Assembly: GCA_007449985.2 (NCBI GenBank)
Contig: VIIQ02000172.1
Coordinates: 124,001 to 188,000, forward strand
DNA length: 64,000 nucleotides
Reading direction: 5' to 3'
Source: Desmodesmus armatus
Taxonomy: Eukaryota; Chlorophyta; Chlorophyceae; Sphaeropleales; Scenedesmaceae
The notes under the pieces: generated by a model
Told to the model about the DNA's origin: nothing
Seen by the model: only the letters and a program-made list of their open reading frames with translations
Databases searched by the model: none
Part shown: one piece after another, positions 1-11,400 of the stretch
Numbering within the stretch: the stretch's first letter is position 1
Layout: the number at the start of each line of letters is the position of its first letter
Position numbers and translations under genes: made by a program

Positions 1-1963
1 TGTCCCCAGTCAGCAGCGGATTTGCGCTGACGCTGGGGCGTTTTGATTTTGGTTCCCAACAAACTTTGTTTGAAACCTGCCAGCTGTCGTCCTGCAGGGA
101 TGTGGGGCAAGTTGTTGCCCCATCCTGTAGGTTGCATTTGGCGCAGAAGGGCCCACTCGTTGGTTGCAACTGTACTGGCAGTACTGGAAGAGCCAACCAC
201 ACGCGTCCTCAATGCGCCCCGGATCTTTCTATGGTTTTGGTGACGCATGCGCCCTGGCCCTTCAGATGTCGACACATGCTTAGTGATGCTGTTGGAATGT
301 ATCCTTGTTTCAGCATGCATGGGCAGTCTGAGCAGGCTCAGGAACATGTAGTGGCTCAAAGAGTGACTTGCCCGTTATTTTTCAAGGGTTGCTGGTGTTG
401 TGGTGGCGTCATGCTTGGCATGATCTGACGACATGCCATTCTGAGTGAGTCACCCACAGCCCGCTTGTATAGTGGACTGTGATCGGTTTGTTGCAAGGGC
501 ACGCTGCATGGTGTCTGGGTGTGCTGTAGCCATGCACAGCTGGGCCTATGCGTGCCCAAAGAGCGCATGTTGCCAGCCAATTGTTGTTGAAGTTGACAGT
601 ATGGTGTCGGCGACACCCATACTCGGTGAGTGTCTCTGTATGTGTCTGCCTGGTTATTTGTTCAGTTTTATTTGATAAAATTGATGCAGGGTGCTGCACG
701 CGCAAACTCAATCCTAGACTCCCATCACTTTGTCTTGCGCATGCCAGGCTTGAGCCCAAATGCAAGGAAAGTGATGGTATGTCACAATTGTAACTGTATG
801 CAAGATCTGTGAAGGATTGCTGAACAGGAGGCCTGTTAAATGCAACAGCGCACCAACATTATCACCCCGCAAGCCTCGTTGGCTCCCTACAGGGTGTTTT
901 GAATACCCACTGGGAGCTGCCTCAACAACAAGAGCGGTAACAGCAGCAGTACCATGCTGGCATGCTGTCCCCAGTGCACCCTGCTCCCTTCATGATGGGG
1001 GCCTGTAGCAAGAACGGCCCACAGCAGATGGGCCCTGACGCATACATAGGCTTGCTGTGTACCTGGCAACAGGTGCAACAAGCTACTGTGTCAACTCTAC
1101 GGTCACGTCACACGAGTCCGCAGTCGCACTATCCTAACGATAGTCAGAAAGATTTATGTGTGTGCGCGCCTGCAAACACGATGTAGATCAACAGTCAACA
1201 GCAATGTGGGCATGTGAGTACAATACCCCCATGTGCCATGGGGCCCACACCACGAATTTCACAGTGTGCCCCCTGCATGTCTCTACTGCTGAGACGTCAG
1301 GCCCGTTGAGGGAGAGACATGGGACACTGACTCCAATGCCCCTGAACCCAGCCGGCAGAATTGATGCACCATGCATGGGGGCTACATCACACACGGCGGA
1401 GATGCTGAATGATGATGAACGAAGCACCAATCAAACCTTAAGGCATAACTATGGGCGCAGTCGAGGGTGCATTTGCTTGCATGCTGAGCGACAGTGTAGC
1501 AAACACCTTCACCACTACTGCATGGTGCTTCACAGTGAGCAATCACTCCTGTGCACAACACCCACCAACCATCCGATGGCAACGTTTGCGCATGTGCATG
1601 CAGCACAAACCCTAACCCTCGTATCGGTCACAAATTCAAAGTCAAGGGCCCAGCTTCACAGCCCTGATGCATGACTAATGCTCCCTGCATCATGACTCAC
1701 ATCAGCCGGATGGCCTGATGGTCATGATGGCCTGCTGCATGCAGCAACTTGCAGCGCAACTCAGACCGCACCGAACATACAGTACACATGCTGCACACTC
1801 TCTTCCTACTGCACACAACAAGTAAGAGCCGGCTGTTGGTAAAAAACCACAGCAGGCGAGACTACAACCTAGAGCAGAACCAACTGCAACACACAGAGAC
1901 ACAACTGCGTGGCAGGGGTACAACCCTCACTGCTTCAGGACCATGTGCACACCCCCTGCAGCC
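1..1963. other. no gene recognised; 3' flank of RING-CH gene
   Basis: No stretch here gives a recognisable protein motif in any frame. The longest open frame (1156-1674, +) has no domain, low-complexity pattern or splice context typical of the real genes in this window. The right part should contain the 3' untranslated region of the minus-strand RING-CH gene. I did not find a convincing TGTAA poly(A) signal for it. Confidence 0.5.
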
Positions 1964-4900
1964 CTACACTGGCAGTAGGTGACTCCGCCCGCCCAGCAGC
2001 GGTGCATGCAGTCCCTCCTGCCACCCGCCACCACCATCCTCCTGCTGCCGCTGCCGCCTCCACCTCCTACACGACGCCAGACTAGCCGACAGCGCCACGT
2101 ACGCCGACCCCACCAACGCCCCAGTGACGAACGCGTGGCTCACGCTCGTCTCGAAGAACAGTATGCACACGATCAGCACCACCCAGGTCACGCGTATGCA
2201 GTCGAAGACGTGGTCCGCAACAGCAGGAGGCTCGTCTCCCAGTGGCCCCCACAGCCCCGCGCCTTGGAAGTTCCCCAGCAGCCGGTCGTCGAACGCAGGA
2301 GGTGGCGGCGGGGCTGGCAGCGGCGGCACATCCGGGAGGTTTAGGATCGGTGCCTTACAGACGTCGCAGATGGTGTTGCCTTTGATGCGGCTCCACTTCT
2401 CTGCGCACTGCCGGTGCCGCAGCGCTACCTCGCCCTTACAGCGGCACGCGAGGTACAGCGCCTCCCCAGTCTCAAAGTCAGACGGCGTTAGGTGATCAAG
2501 GCATATGAGGCACGTGGGCATCCCTAGGTAGCTCCCACTGCGTGGGAGTGACACTGAACGGCTGAGGAGGTCCCGTGGAGAGCCGCCAGACGCTGCGCGG
2601 TCCTTCAGAGATGTGCTGCCCTGTCGGCCGAAGCTCGCACGGCCCCCAAACAGCGCGCGCTGGGCCGCAGCGGAAGCAGCCATGGGGCTGCCGGTGCTGT
2701 TGGTGCGCAGGCCGTTTGGGCCGGGGGCTACCGCAGACTCATACGCTGCAAGAACCCCTGGGTCGTACTGCATCCGTTGAGGTGTGGGCTGCTCAGCTGC
2801 TGCAGCAGGTGTGCTCAGACATAGCTCGCTGCTCTCAGCTGGCCCTGGCCCACTGCCGCTGCCCTGCGCTCCCACTGCCTGCGCCTGCTGCTGCTGCAGC
2901 GGCATTGGCCCGGGCGCCTGTTGTCGCAGCCCCGGCCGCGGGAGGCCTAGCAAGCCCCGAGCAGCAGACTCCCGCTCATCCGCCCTAGACAGCCAGTGCA
3001 GGCCAGGCCTGCCAGGTAAAGCCCGGATGCCTCGCCCCTCGCCCACTCGAGGTATGGACGGCACCTCTCCCACGGCCCCCTGCTGCTGCTGCTGTAAGCC
3101 CTGCTGCGCATCTTCCCAATCTATCGCTGCAGGCTGCGGGGTGGCGCCTGGCGTGTAGGAGTACGCCCACGCCCCTGCTGCTGCGGAAGAACTGGAGCGG
3201 CCCCTGGAAGCAGCAGACTCCGGCCTAGACCCTGGTAGGGACCCTGAGTTTGAACCTAAACCCTGCTGGGACCCTCCTGCAGAACCCTGCTGAGAGCCGG
3301 TCCACTCGCCAAAGGAAGCGGCAGAGCGGGAATGCTGCAGGACTCGCTGCTGGCCCTCGTGCTGGGCCCGTATGGCGGCCTGCTGCTGCTGCATCATTTG
3401 TGCCAGGCTTGCGCTGCGGCTAGGGGTTGTGCTGGGGTCGTGCTGGCTGCTGCAGCGCGCTGCCATACCCATGAAACTTGCTTCTATAAGGCCGGGGGAG
3501 GTCCCCAGCTCTGAGAGCCTGTCGGCAGACAACAGCGGGGGCAGCAGGACAGAACAGGTGCATGATGCTTTCAGCAGGATCAAGCAGGGACGACGGCCGC
3601 AGCGGGCTGCCATACCCATAAAACTAGTCTCTATAAGGCCGGGGGAGGTCCCTAGCTCTGACAGCCTGTCGGCAGACAGCGCGGGAGGGAGAAAAATGGC
3701 AGAAAGGTGCGTGATGATTACAACAGTTAAGCCTGCAGCCTCAAGGGCATGAGACACACGCACCTGCAAGCATGCTTGCGCGCAGGCACGCATGCATGCG
3801 CGCCCACATACTATCTGCCAGCACGGTGCTATCAGAGTGCTGATGGTCCTGCCATGCTGCTTTGACTAACTTGAGCAGCAGCACAGCCTTGGAAATCAGC
3901 AGCCCTGCAGCGGTTTTGGGAGTTGAGTCATGACATATGCAGCTTCCGACATAGCACTAGGCTTAGAATGGAAGACATGCGAGCAAAAACAAACATCAAC
4001 CCCTGGCGTGGTTTAGGACCACAACTGCTGCAATATGACGCGCTTACCTGTTGTAACTGCTGCTGCGACTGTAGGCGCGAGGTGAGGCTCGCGGGGATGC
4101 CCTGTCAGACCTTGGAGACAGCCCCACATTACTAAAGCTGCCTGAACGCATGTACCCCGCCCTGCCGCTGCTGCTGATTCCAGCGTGCTGATCCCGTTGA
4201 TGTAGCTGCTGCATTTGCAAGGCCTGGTGGTCGGCCAGCAGCTGCATGGCGGAGTCGTGCTGGGGGTGGTAGGGGTTTCCTGCAGCCGCTGCTACGTCCT
4301 CATGCATGACAGCAGCTGCAAGCAAACCCTCTCCTGCAGGAGACAGCGAGGCAGGTCCCATGCTGGCGTGCTGATACCCGCCGTGCTGACCCGTGTAGTA
4401 TGGCTGCTGCTGTTGCTGTTGAAGGTGCGTGTAGCTGGGTTGCCGGGGTAGCCCCATGCTGCTGCTGTTGCTCCCTGCGGCCAAGGACAGTAGCCCAGGC
4501 TCCCCGTAAGACCCTGCTATAGCAGCAGCTGACAGCAGCCGCGGCTGTCTGCCACCGCTGCCGCTGCCACTGCCATCCAACGGGTTGATCCATGCTGCTG
4601 CAGTCCGCGCACTGAAGCTACTGCCTGCTGCACCCTTGCTGGCTTGCGGGGAGGGCGGTAGCGGGGGCCGTCTGTTCGGCTGCTGCTGTGCTGGGGAATC
4701 TGATGCTGCGAAGGGCCGAGAGTGAAGGAGAGCGGTCTGTGGGGTGGGGTTCAAAGGCTGCAGGCCTTGTCCTGCGTACTGCTGCTGTGGCCCTAGGGTA
4801 TAGTCCTGGCTTGGGGAGCCTGAGGCTAGAATGCGCTGGCTCGGGCTGGAGCTGATACTGTTGGCTGAGTGGGCCCTCAAACTGAGGCGACTGTGGGCCA

Positions 4901-5365
4901 AAAGATGCGGGTGTGCACGCACAGCAGTAAAAGGCAGGCAGCAGGAGGTAATCTTGTGAGTGACTTATTCTCTGTTTCTGTTAGTCTGGTTATTGAAGTC
5001 TTGTTGACAGTCAGGGGGGGCATAGAGAGGGCCAGGTAGCACTGAAGTAGCAGAGGAGGGCGAGAGGATGTACATGTAGGACCACCAAGAGACAGCTGCA
5101 AAAGGTTTCAGAAGCTGCAAAGCAGCATGCGCATGGCTGACACTGGAGATAGATACTCTAGCAAGCTTTGTAGACCCTGTGCTGGCCTGTCTGAGCCTGT
5201 GCACGTCTGCTGCGCGTTGGTCCCATGGCACAATGTCGATGCGTTGCTCCCATCTCACCTATATGGCAGTATCTTTGGCTCAGGGATTGTCACAGGCTGA
5301 CTGCAGTGGTCCATGACTGCTGCTACTGAGCCTTCTGGCTGCTTGGAAGAACTGTTATCCTGCAT
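1964..5365 (-). CDS. RING-CH (MARCH-type) membrane E3 ubiquitin ligase
   Basis: Three exons: 5365-5259, 4890-4048 and 3665-1964. Both junctions are GT/AG, phase 2 on each side, and the joined frame gives 883 residues. Near residues 702-754 lies a complete C4HC3 RING-CH finger: CLIC, 18 residues, CRC, 7 residues, H-x2-C, 12 residues, C-x2-C. Two hydrophobic segments follow (about 790-838), then a short basic tail ending HLLPV. This is the layout of membrane-bound RING-CH ligases, which transfer ubiquitin from an E2 to membrane proteins. The first 700 residues are Gln/Ser/Pro-rich and probably disordered. The start ATG at 5365 opens exon 1 (MQDNSSSKQ...); further 5' exons are possible. The family call rests on the finger; substrates and membrane are unknown. 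An in-frame duplication of the start of exon 3 is listed separately. Confidence 0.85.
3450..3675 (-). repeat. duplicated 3' splice site and start of RING-CH exon 3
   Basis: Two copies of about 80 bp (3597-3675 and 3450-3528) each contain the acceptor TGCCGACAG and then code for RLSELGTSPGLIE(T/A)SFMG. Acceptors at 3666 and 3519 are 147 bp apart, exactly 49 codons, and both enter the exon in the same phase. Either can therefore be used without breaking the frame. The outer copy adds a 49-residue segment. Confidence 0.85.
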
Positions 5366-6198
5366 GATACCTCCTTGAACGACAGTACTGCACAGGTGGA
5401 TTGTCCTGCCAGCAACATCTGCACACAAAGGGTGCAAGGATGCGTGCAGCAGTAGGGGTTTTGGTGCAGGAGTTGCATGTTGGCAGTTTGCACACAGGTA
5501 GAGGCTATGCAGTACGGTAGTAAGGCGGGGGGCAAGAGACACCCTCTAACCAATCAGCATGGAGATTGGGCAGAGGTGAGGGACGAGGTGCTCGTCACTG
5601 CAACTTCTGGGAAGCATGCACAAACATGTTTGACAGAGCCTTGAGTAGCTACAAGTGCTTGTATACATGTCTGAAGCAATTACTGGATGCAGTCTGTTTT
5701 GAGCTTTGGGTTGCTGCCAGCATGACCATGACCTGGCACCCCATACCTGTAGGCCCTGAAGTGTAGGGCAGTAGCTTGGCTGTGAGTCAGCAGCTACACC
5801 CATGCCTGCTGCTACTGAGGTCATACGCTTCTAGATGATAATTGCTCCTGGACGAGGGTTGTCCCTGCAACGCCATTGCGCAGATGGCCGAACACTGTCT
5901 TGATGTCAAGATCAGAACCAGGCGTGTGCACGTGGCGCGTCTGTTCTGTGTCGTTTCCACCCAGGATGGCGCGAGGGTGCACAACGGAGCTGTGTACCCT
6001 GCACTTGATGCACGGAACGCACACGTGAGCAGGGTCTTTGACTGCATGACAGATTGCTTGACTTCACGGACGAATCGAACGAACTGTCTGCTGGTGTAGC
6101 TGAAAACCAAGCATAACGTCATTTCCTCTACGGAGCACAATGTGGTGTGTTTGGCCTGGCCACTGTGGGGTCTGACCACATTGTATGATAGCAGCGTG
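5366..6198. other. upstream region of RING-CH gene, nothing further recognised
   Basis: Presumably 5' untranslated region, promoter or undetected 5' exons of the minus-strand RING-CH gene. Open frames on both strands (for example 5787-6179, -) show no recognisable domain. No TATA box stands out. Confidence 0.4.
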
Positions 6199-6206
6199 CA
6201 ATCAGT

Positions 6207-7151
6207 AAGGGTCTGTTGACTCCCCTAACACCCTGTCCCAACCCTTGGGGCGGAGGGGTAAATGGTGGGAGTTAGTGTTTCTGATTGCACAGCTGTGTTG
6301 TACGTGGTCTGAAGGGGCCAATGCAACATAGTGGAATTTTTAACTTCCCTGGCTTAGGCGGGTTTCCCTTGAATTTTAACTCCCAACTCCCACCAAAAAG
6401 ACCCTCATCAGGGAGTTAGGGGAGTAGGGACCCAATCAAGGGAGTTAGCATTGGCATGTCGCAAGGGTTATTTCCCGCCCTTTTTTGGACGCAGGCTCCA
6501 CCCACTACCGTCTGAACCAATGGCAACTGCCCACACAGCAAGGCACGCGGCGCAATCGCTGGTAGTGTTTGCACCCGCCCCCGCTGTTGTTGCTCCTATA
6601 GGTAATCGTAGCACATAGAAGGGCCTATAGGCATGTATTCTGGCTGGTACTGATGTACTCTGCGGTCTGCTGCATGCCTATACAATTGCCCATAGCGCCG
6701 GGACCCACGTGTTGACTTACAGCCCCTGGCTCACAGTGAACACCTTGCTGCCAAGCCCACCAGTTGCCACATACAACCTTGCATACAACCCACGGCGGAG
6801 CCTGGGGGACCCCTGGCCCTCACAGGTGCACCTCCTGTGTTCTGTGCAGCGAACTCCCCTAACTCCCTGGCTAACTCCCCTTACTCCCTGCGCATGCCTT
6901 GCCACTAACTGCCACTAACTCCCAACCTCCCTGGTTTAGGCGGGTTTCCCTTGAAAATTTATCTCCGAACTCCCACCAAAATTCACCCATTTTTTTAAAT
7001 ATTTGGAAGTTAGTGGGAGTTAGTATACCCATACCGGTAGCCCTGCGAGACTGATTACACCTTATCTGTCATTTTATATTCACTCACTCCCACCATTTAC
7101 CCCTCTGCCCCAAGGGTTGGGACAGGGAGTTAGGGGAGTCAACAGACCCTT
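6207..7151. mobile_element. non-autonomous hAT-like DNA transposon (MITE), 945 bp
   Basis: The ends are inverted repeats of about 70 bp with roughly three mismatches, starting AAGGGTCTGTTGACTCCCCT at 6207 and ending with its complement at 7151. They are flanked by an identical 8-bp target duplication, CAATCAGT, at 6199-6206 and 7152-7159. An 8-bp duplication and ends of the form xARNG fit the hAT superfamily (established family knowledge). Inside are subterminal repeats rich in ACTCCC, and two direct copies of a block containing TTAGGCGGGTTTCCCTTGAA (near 6353 and 6935). No transposase frame is present, so it must have been moved in trans. The intact target duplication suggests a fairly recent insertion. 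Confidence 0.88.
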
Positions 7152-7159
7152 CAATCAGT

Positions 7160-8494
7160 GCAGCCTGGTACCCCCCACTGCACAAACGAGGAGTATGAAA
7201 CATAAACCAAGCGCTCCAGACAACTATCAGTGTCGCTGTCGATCTGCTGCAATTGCTGATATACAGCCCAGGGGCATCTGGCCAGCAGCTTCACGTCAAC
7301 ATGCTCAAGATTACCACTACCCTAGGTAATACACGTGGTGAGGGTGACAAGGCTTCCAGCACCAGGTATTTCATGCATGTGGTGGCGGCCCCATAGATGC
7401 ATACACTCTTGACAAACACAATATACTCTCTAACGTGTGCAGTCAGGCGTTCGTGTGCAGTCAGGCATCCCACGAGAATTCTCTTTTTCTACTACCCTCC
7501 AATGAGGGGTGCCCCCAGCTCTGCCAGCTTGAACGTAGCAATATGTCCCTGCAAAGACTGACATATGTTCTACTTCAACGCTGGCAGCCAGCTAGCCCAC
7601 ACACAGTTACCCTTCCCTCAGGGCCTGGCAGGTTGTGGGCCTGGCAGGGCACACGCAGTTGTGAGTATACAGCCCAGGGGCAATGCCATGCAGGTCCAAC
7701 ATGCCAGCTGGAGATCTGTGACAGCAGGGGCTTATGCAGAGGCAGAGGAAGGGCGCCCGTACGGACGGATTGAGTCTTTATTACCTCAAAGATACTATGT
7801 ACACCATGCTTCACCAGCTGTACTGCTTGAAGGGACCCGCTAGTGACTTCCACACTGGCAAGGGCTCCACGTAGGCGGCAGTAGGTCGCGCCATTATGCT
7901 TTGGTAAAATGAGGATCAACATCTGAGTGCGCCTGCAGTCCCGGATCATTTCCCAACCTTTCGCGTTTGTTGATTCTGTGTGGGGCGCCAGGTCGCACCC
8001 ATTTGCAGCAAGGATGTTTCTTCCAGTACGTTTTGGATGGTTAAAGCTGTTGAAAGCATAGTGGGAGTGCCCTCAAGCAAAAGCAGCAAAGCAGCTGGAA
8101 AAACTGGCAAGACCGAAAATCCTTGCAGCTTCTCAACACGCAAGTTGCCACATTGCAGGCTACATATTCTGGAATGAACGTGTGAGGCCCCGCAGGAGGT
8201 CTGTTCCACGCAGCAAACCAGCAGGACAGACCGCTGGCTTCGGTCGACAGGTGAGCTCAAGCTGCACCGTGAACGTCTTTTTAGCGCAGTTCTGGAACGT
8301 GTGCATGGCGGGCGAAGCAGTGATGCCTGGGTTGGAGTAGTCCACAAGCTTCGTCCGCGGGAGTTTGTTGCACAGCTTTGTTCGCCTTTAGGACTCGAGG
8401 CACGCCCATTGGCGTCAAATGGCAATCGCATGAGTACTGGGCACCTCTTACGCGCGGTTTGCCTGGCTGCATGTCCTGCAGGCACACCTGGGCC
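7160..8494. other. no confident gene; possible coding fragment on minus strand
   Basis: No domain recognised. Around 8378-8240 (-) a frame reading KLVDYSNPGITASPAMHTFQ and continuing to a possible splice site looks more protein-like than its surroundings, but I cannot place it in a family and found no partner exons. The right end is the promoter and 5' leader side of the SBP-box gene. Confidence 0.35.
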
Positions 8495-11400
8495 ATGGCG
8501 ACAGATGTCAGTTCCCATGGCTCGGGACTGTTGCTGGGGATGCTGCACATGCCGACCCTGGTGTCCACAACGGCTGGAGCCAGCCCAGTAATGCTTTCAG
8601 CAGCGGCAGCAGCTGCAGAGGCTTACAGCCATCCAGCTGCAGGGGCCACAAGCAGCGGCACAGGGGATTCCCACATGGAAGCTGTTCATGCAGATGCAGC
8701 AGCAGCACACCTCCTTGAGTCGCAAGCAGGCATGTCTTTGGAAACTCAGGAGGCTGCACTGGACGAGCTGAAGAAGGCTTGCAAAGCTGCCAAGAGTGAG
8801 TGTTTGGCGCCAAACAGCCAGTTCAAACAGCACAGCAAAGTACACGCAGCGCTGCCGCTACACAATCAGTAAATGCATGCATCACGAGCTGTAATAACAT
8901 TGTGAGATCCATTGTTATGGCAGCAGTGCGCAGATGTGTTGATGTGCATCCTGTGCTGGCCTGCTGTGCGCTGTCCTGCAGATGTGCCAAAGAAGCGACC
9001 CGGGCAGAAAAAGCAGCAGCTGGTGTGCAAGGTGCGCTGGGCTGCAGAACAGCAGCTGCATGTTTATTTGTGTTTCTGTTGTATGATGCCCTGTAGACAG
9101 ACACACAGGCCTTTGATGAAACCCCTGCTAGCAAAGGGTCCTGCTCTGCTTATGCGCGCGCTCACACTTACTGCAGTTGGTATGCAGCCCGCGTGGTACT
9201 GCTGCTGCTGGAAGCTTCTGCAGACTTCTGAGCGCTTCCTTAACAGCATAACAAGCGTATCAGCCTCTGCAGCTGACACTAACATTTCACTGCGCCTGCT
9301 GTGATTGCTTCCCCACCATCCCTCAACCCACGCGCACAGGTGGATGGCTGTGGTGCGCACCTAGGTGCAGCAAAGGCCTACTACCAGCGGCACAAGGTGT
9401 GCGCGGTGCACCTGTCTGCAATGTGCTCCAAGGTCAACGGGGTGGACAGCAGGTTCTGCCAGCAATGCGGGAAGTTCCAACCCTTGGAGGACTTTGATGC
9501 TGACAAGAGGTGAGTGAGTGTGGGTGTGAGTGTGTGTGTGAGTTAGAGTGTGTCCTGTGCACAGTCTTTTCTTTCTGGAGGTGCCCAAGGGGGGGCACCC
9601 CCCATCGGCTGGCCACCCACAACTCAGGCGAGGTTTCAGGACTGCTGGAGGCCGCAGGCTACGCTGTGCACAGTCGGCTGTCACTGCTGAGCACCTGCAC
9701 AGCACAGCAGTAGCGAGCAGGGTTGGCCTCTGACAGTGGGGTTGCGTGCGCAGCGCTGCGCTGTTATGGTTGCACTGCACTGCACTACACAACACAGCAA
9801 CAGCAGCCAGTGCGCATCTTGCAAACCACACATCTGCTGCACAACCTCGTTGATGTGTTGTGGTTCTGTTGGGCAATGGCCAGCCGGGTGGACAGCAGCT
9901 TGCCGGCTTGCGCAGAGACATGCACACACTTGCTGCCAATTGCATGTGGTCTGCATAGCACACTGCTGTACAGAGCAGTGCAAAATGGCTATCACACATT
10001 ACGCCAGGCTGTCTGCTGCACTCACCGACTCACCCACACATCACACGCCAACTCCTCTGTGCTTCCTCGCTGTCATGGCTGCCATAGCTGCTGCACTCAC
10101 CCACTTACACTTTCCGCCAAAGCTCGAGTTCAAACGACGGGCCACTCTTGCTCGCTCTCCCCTGAACCTCTGCTGTCGCCGGCTGTCGTTGTGCAGGAGC
10201 TGCCGGGCGCGTTTGAAGCGCCACAACAACCGCCGCCGCGAGCAGCGCCACAACAAGAGCTACGAGTTTGCCCTCGAGCTCCGCTGCCAGGCCGCCCAGC
10301 TGCTAGGCATGACCGAAGATGACGACAACGGCGGCTACGAGCCCTACTACGCTCAGCAGGGCTTACCCATGCCTTATGCCCCGCCGCGGTTCTCAGCACA
10401 GTACCAGCCACACCAGTACGGCTTGGCCGCAGGGTTTACCCCCACGCCGCCCATGACAAACATGCCAAACATGGCAGCGGCGGCGGCTGCAGCAGCAATG
10501 CTGATGGCCAAGCAGCAACAGCAGCAGCAACAGCAGCAGCAGCAGCAGCAGCATGAAGAGTACCAGTACCAGCAGGAGCAGCAGTTCCAGCAGTACGAGC
10601 AGCAGCAGTACGATCAGCAATACGAGCCACACGAGTACGAGCAGCACCAGCAGCAGTACGAGCAGCAGCAGCAGCAGCCAGTGGGTTCAGCAGGCATGCC
10701 CCAAAGGTGGGCAGGGCTGGAATCTGCCATCACCAACAGCCCCAAGCATAGCAGAGGCAATGCAGCAGGGGACATGAGCGGCGGCAGCGCTGGCGGCGGC
10801 CATTCAGAGGGCACGACAGGCCCAGCACAGCACAGCTCCCCGGGGTGTGCTGTCTCCCCCAGTGCGGCAGCCGCCACAGCCGCCGCCGGCACCCCGACCA
10901 GCCGCCGCCCGGGCGTGCAGCGCGTCTCGGCCAACCGCGCCCTTGATGCCCTCCGCACCATGCCCTCAACCCACTCCACAGAGTCTGGTTGGGATGAGGA
11001 CTCGGAGGACGGCGGGGGCCGGTCGCCGCAGGGCTGGCAGCATAGCGCAGCACAGCGCAGAGGCCCAGGCCAGGTCGGCATGCGGCTGCAGGGAAGCCGG
11101 CTCAAGGGGACCGACAGCAGGGGCTTTGGCAGTGGTACCGGCATGCCAGCCGGCCATTCTGCAGGCAGCAGCATTGCGCCGGAGCTTGTACCGCACCTTG
11201 GACACCTGCTGCCAACACACTTGCTTGACTCCACCACCCTGCAGGCCAGCCAGGGTTTAGGGCAGAGTCCGTCAGCGCCAGGGTTTAGGGCTGGTAGCGG
11301 GGGTTCAGGCCTGTCGCACCTGAAACCTGGGTCGACAACCATCATGAAGCAGCAGTGGGTTGGCGGCAGCTTGATGGAGCCACACTCAAGGAACCCCCAC

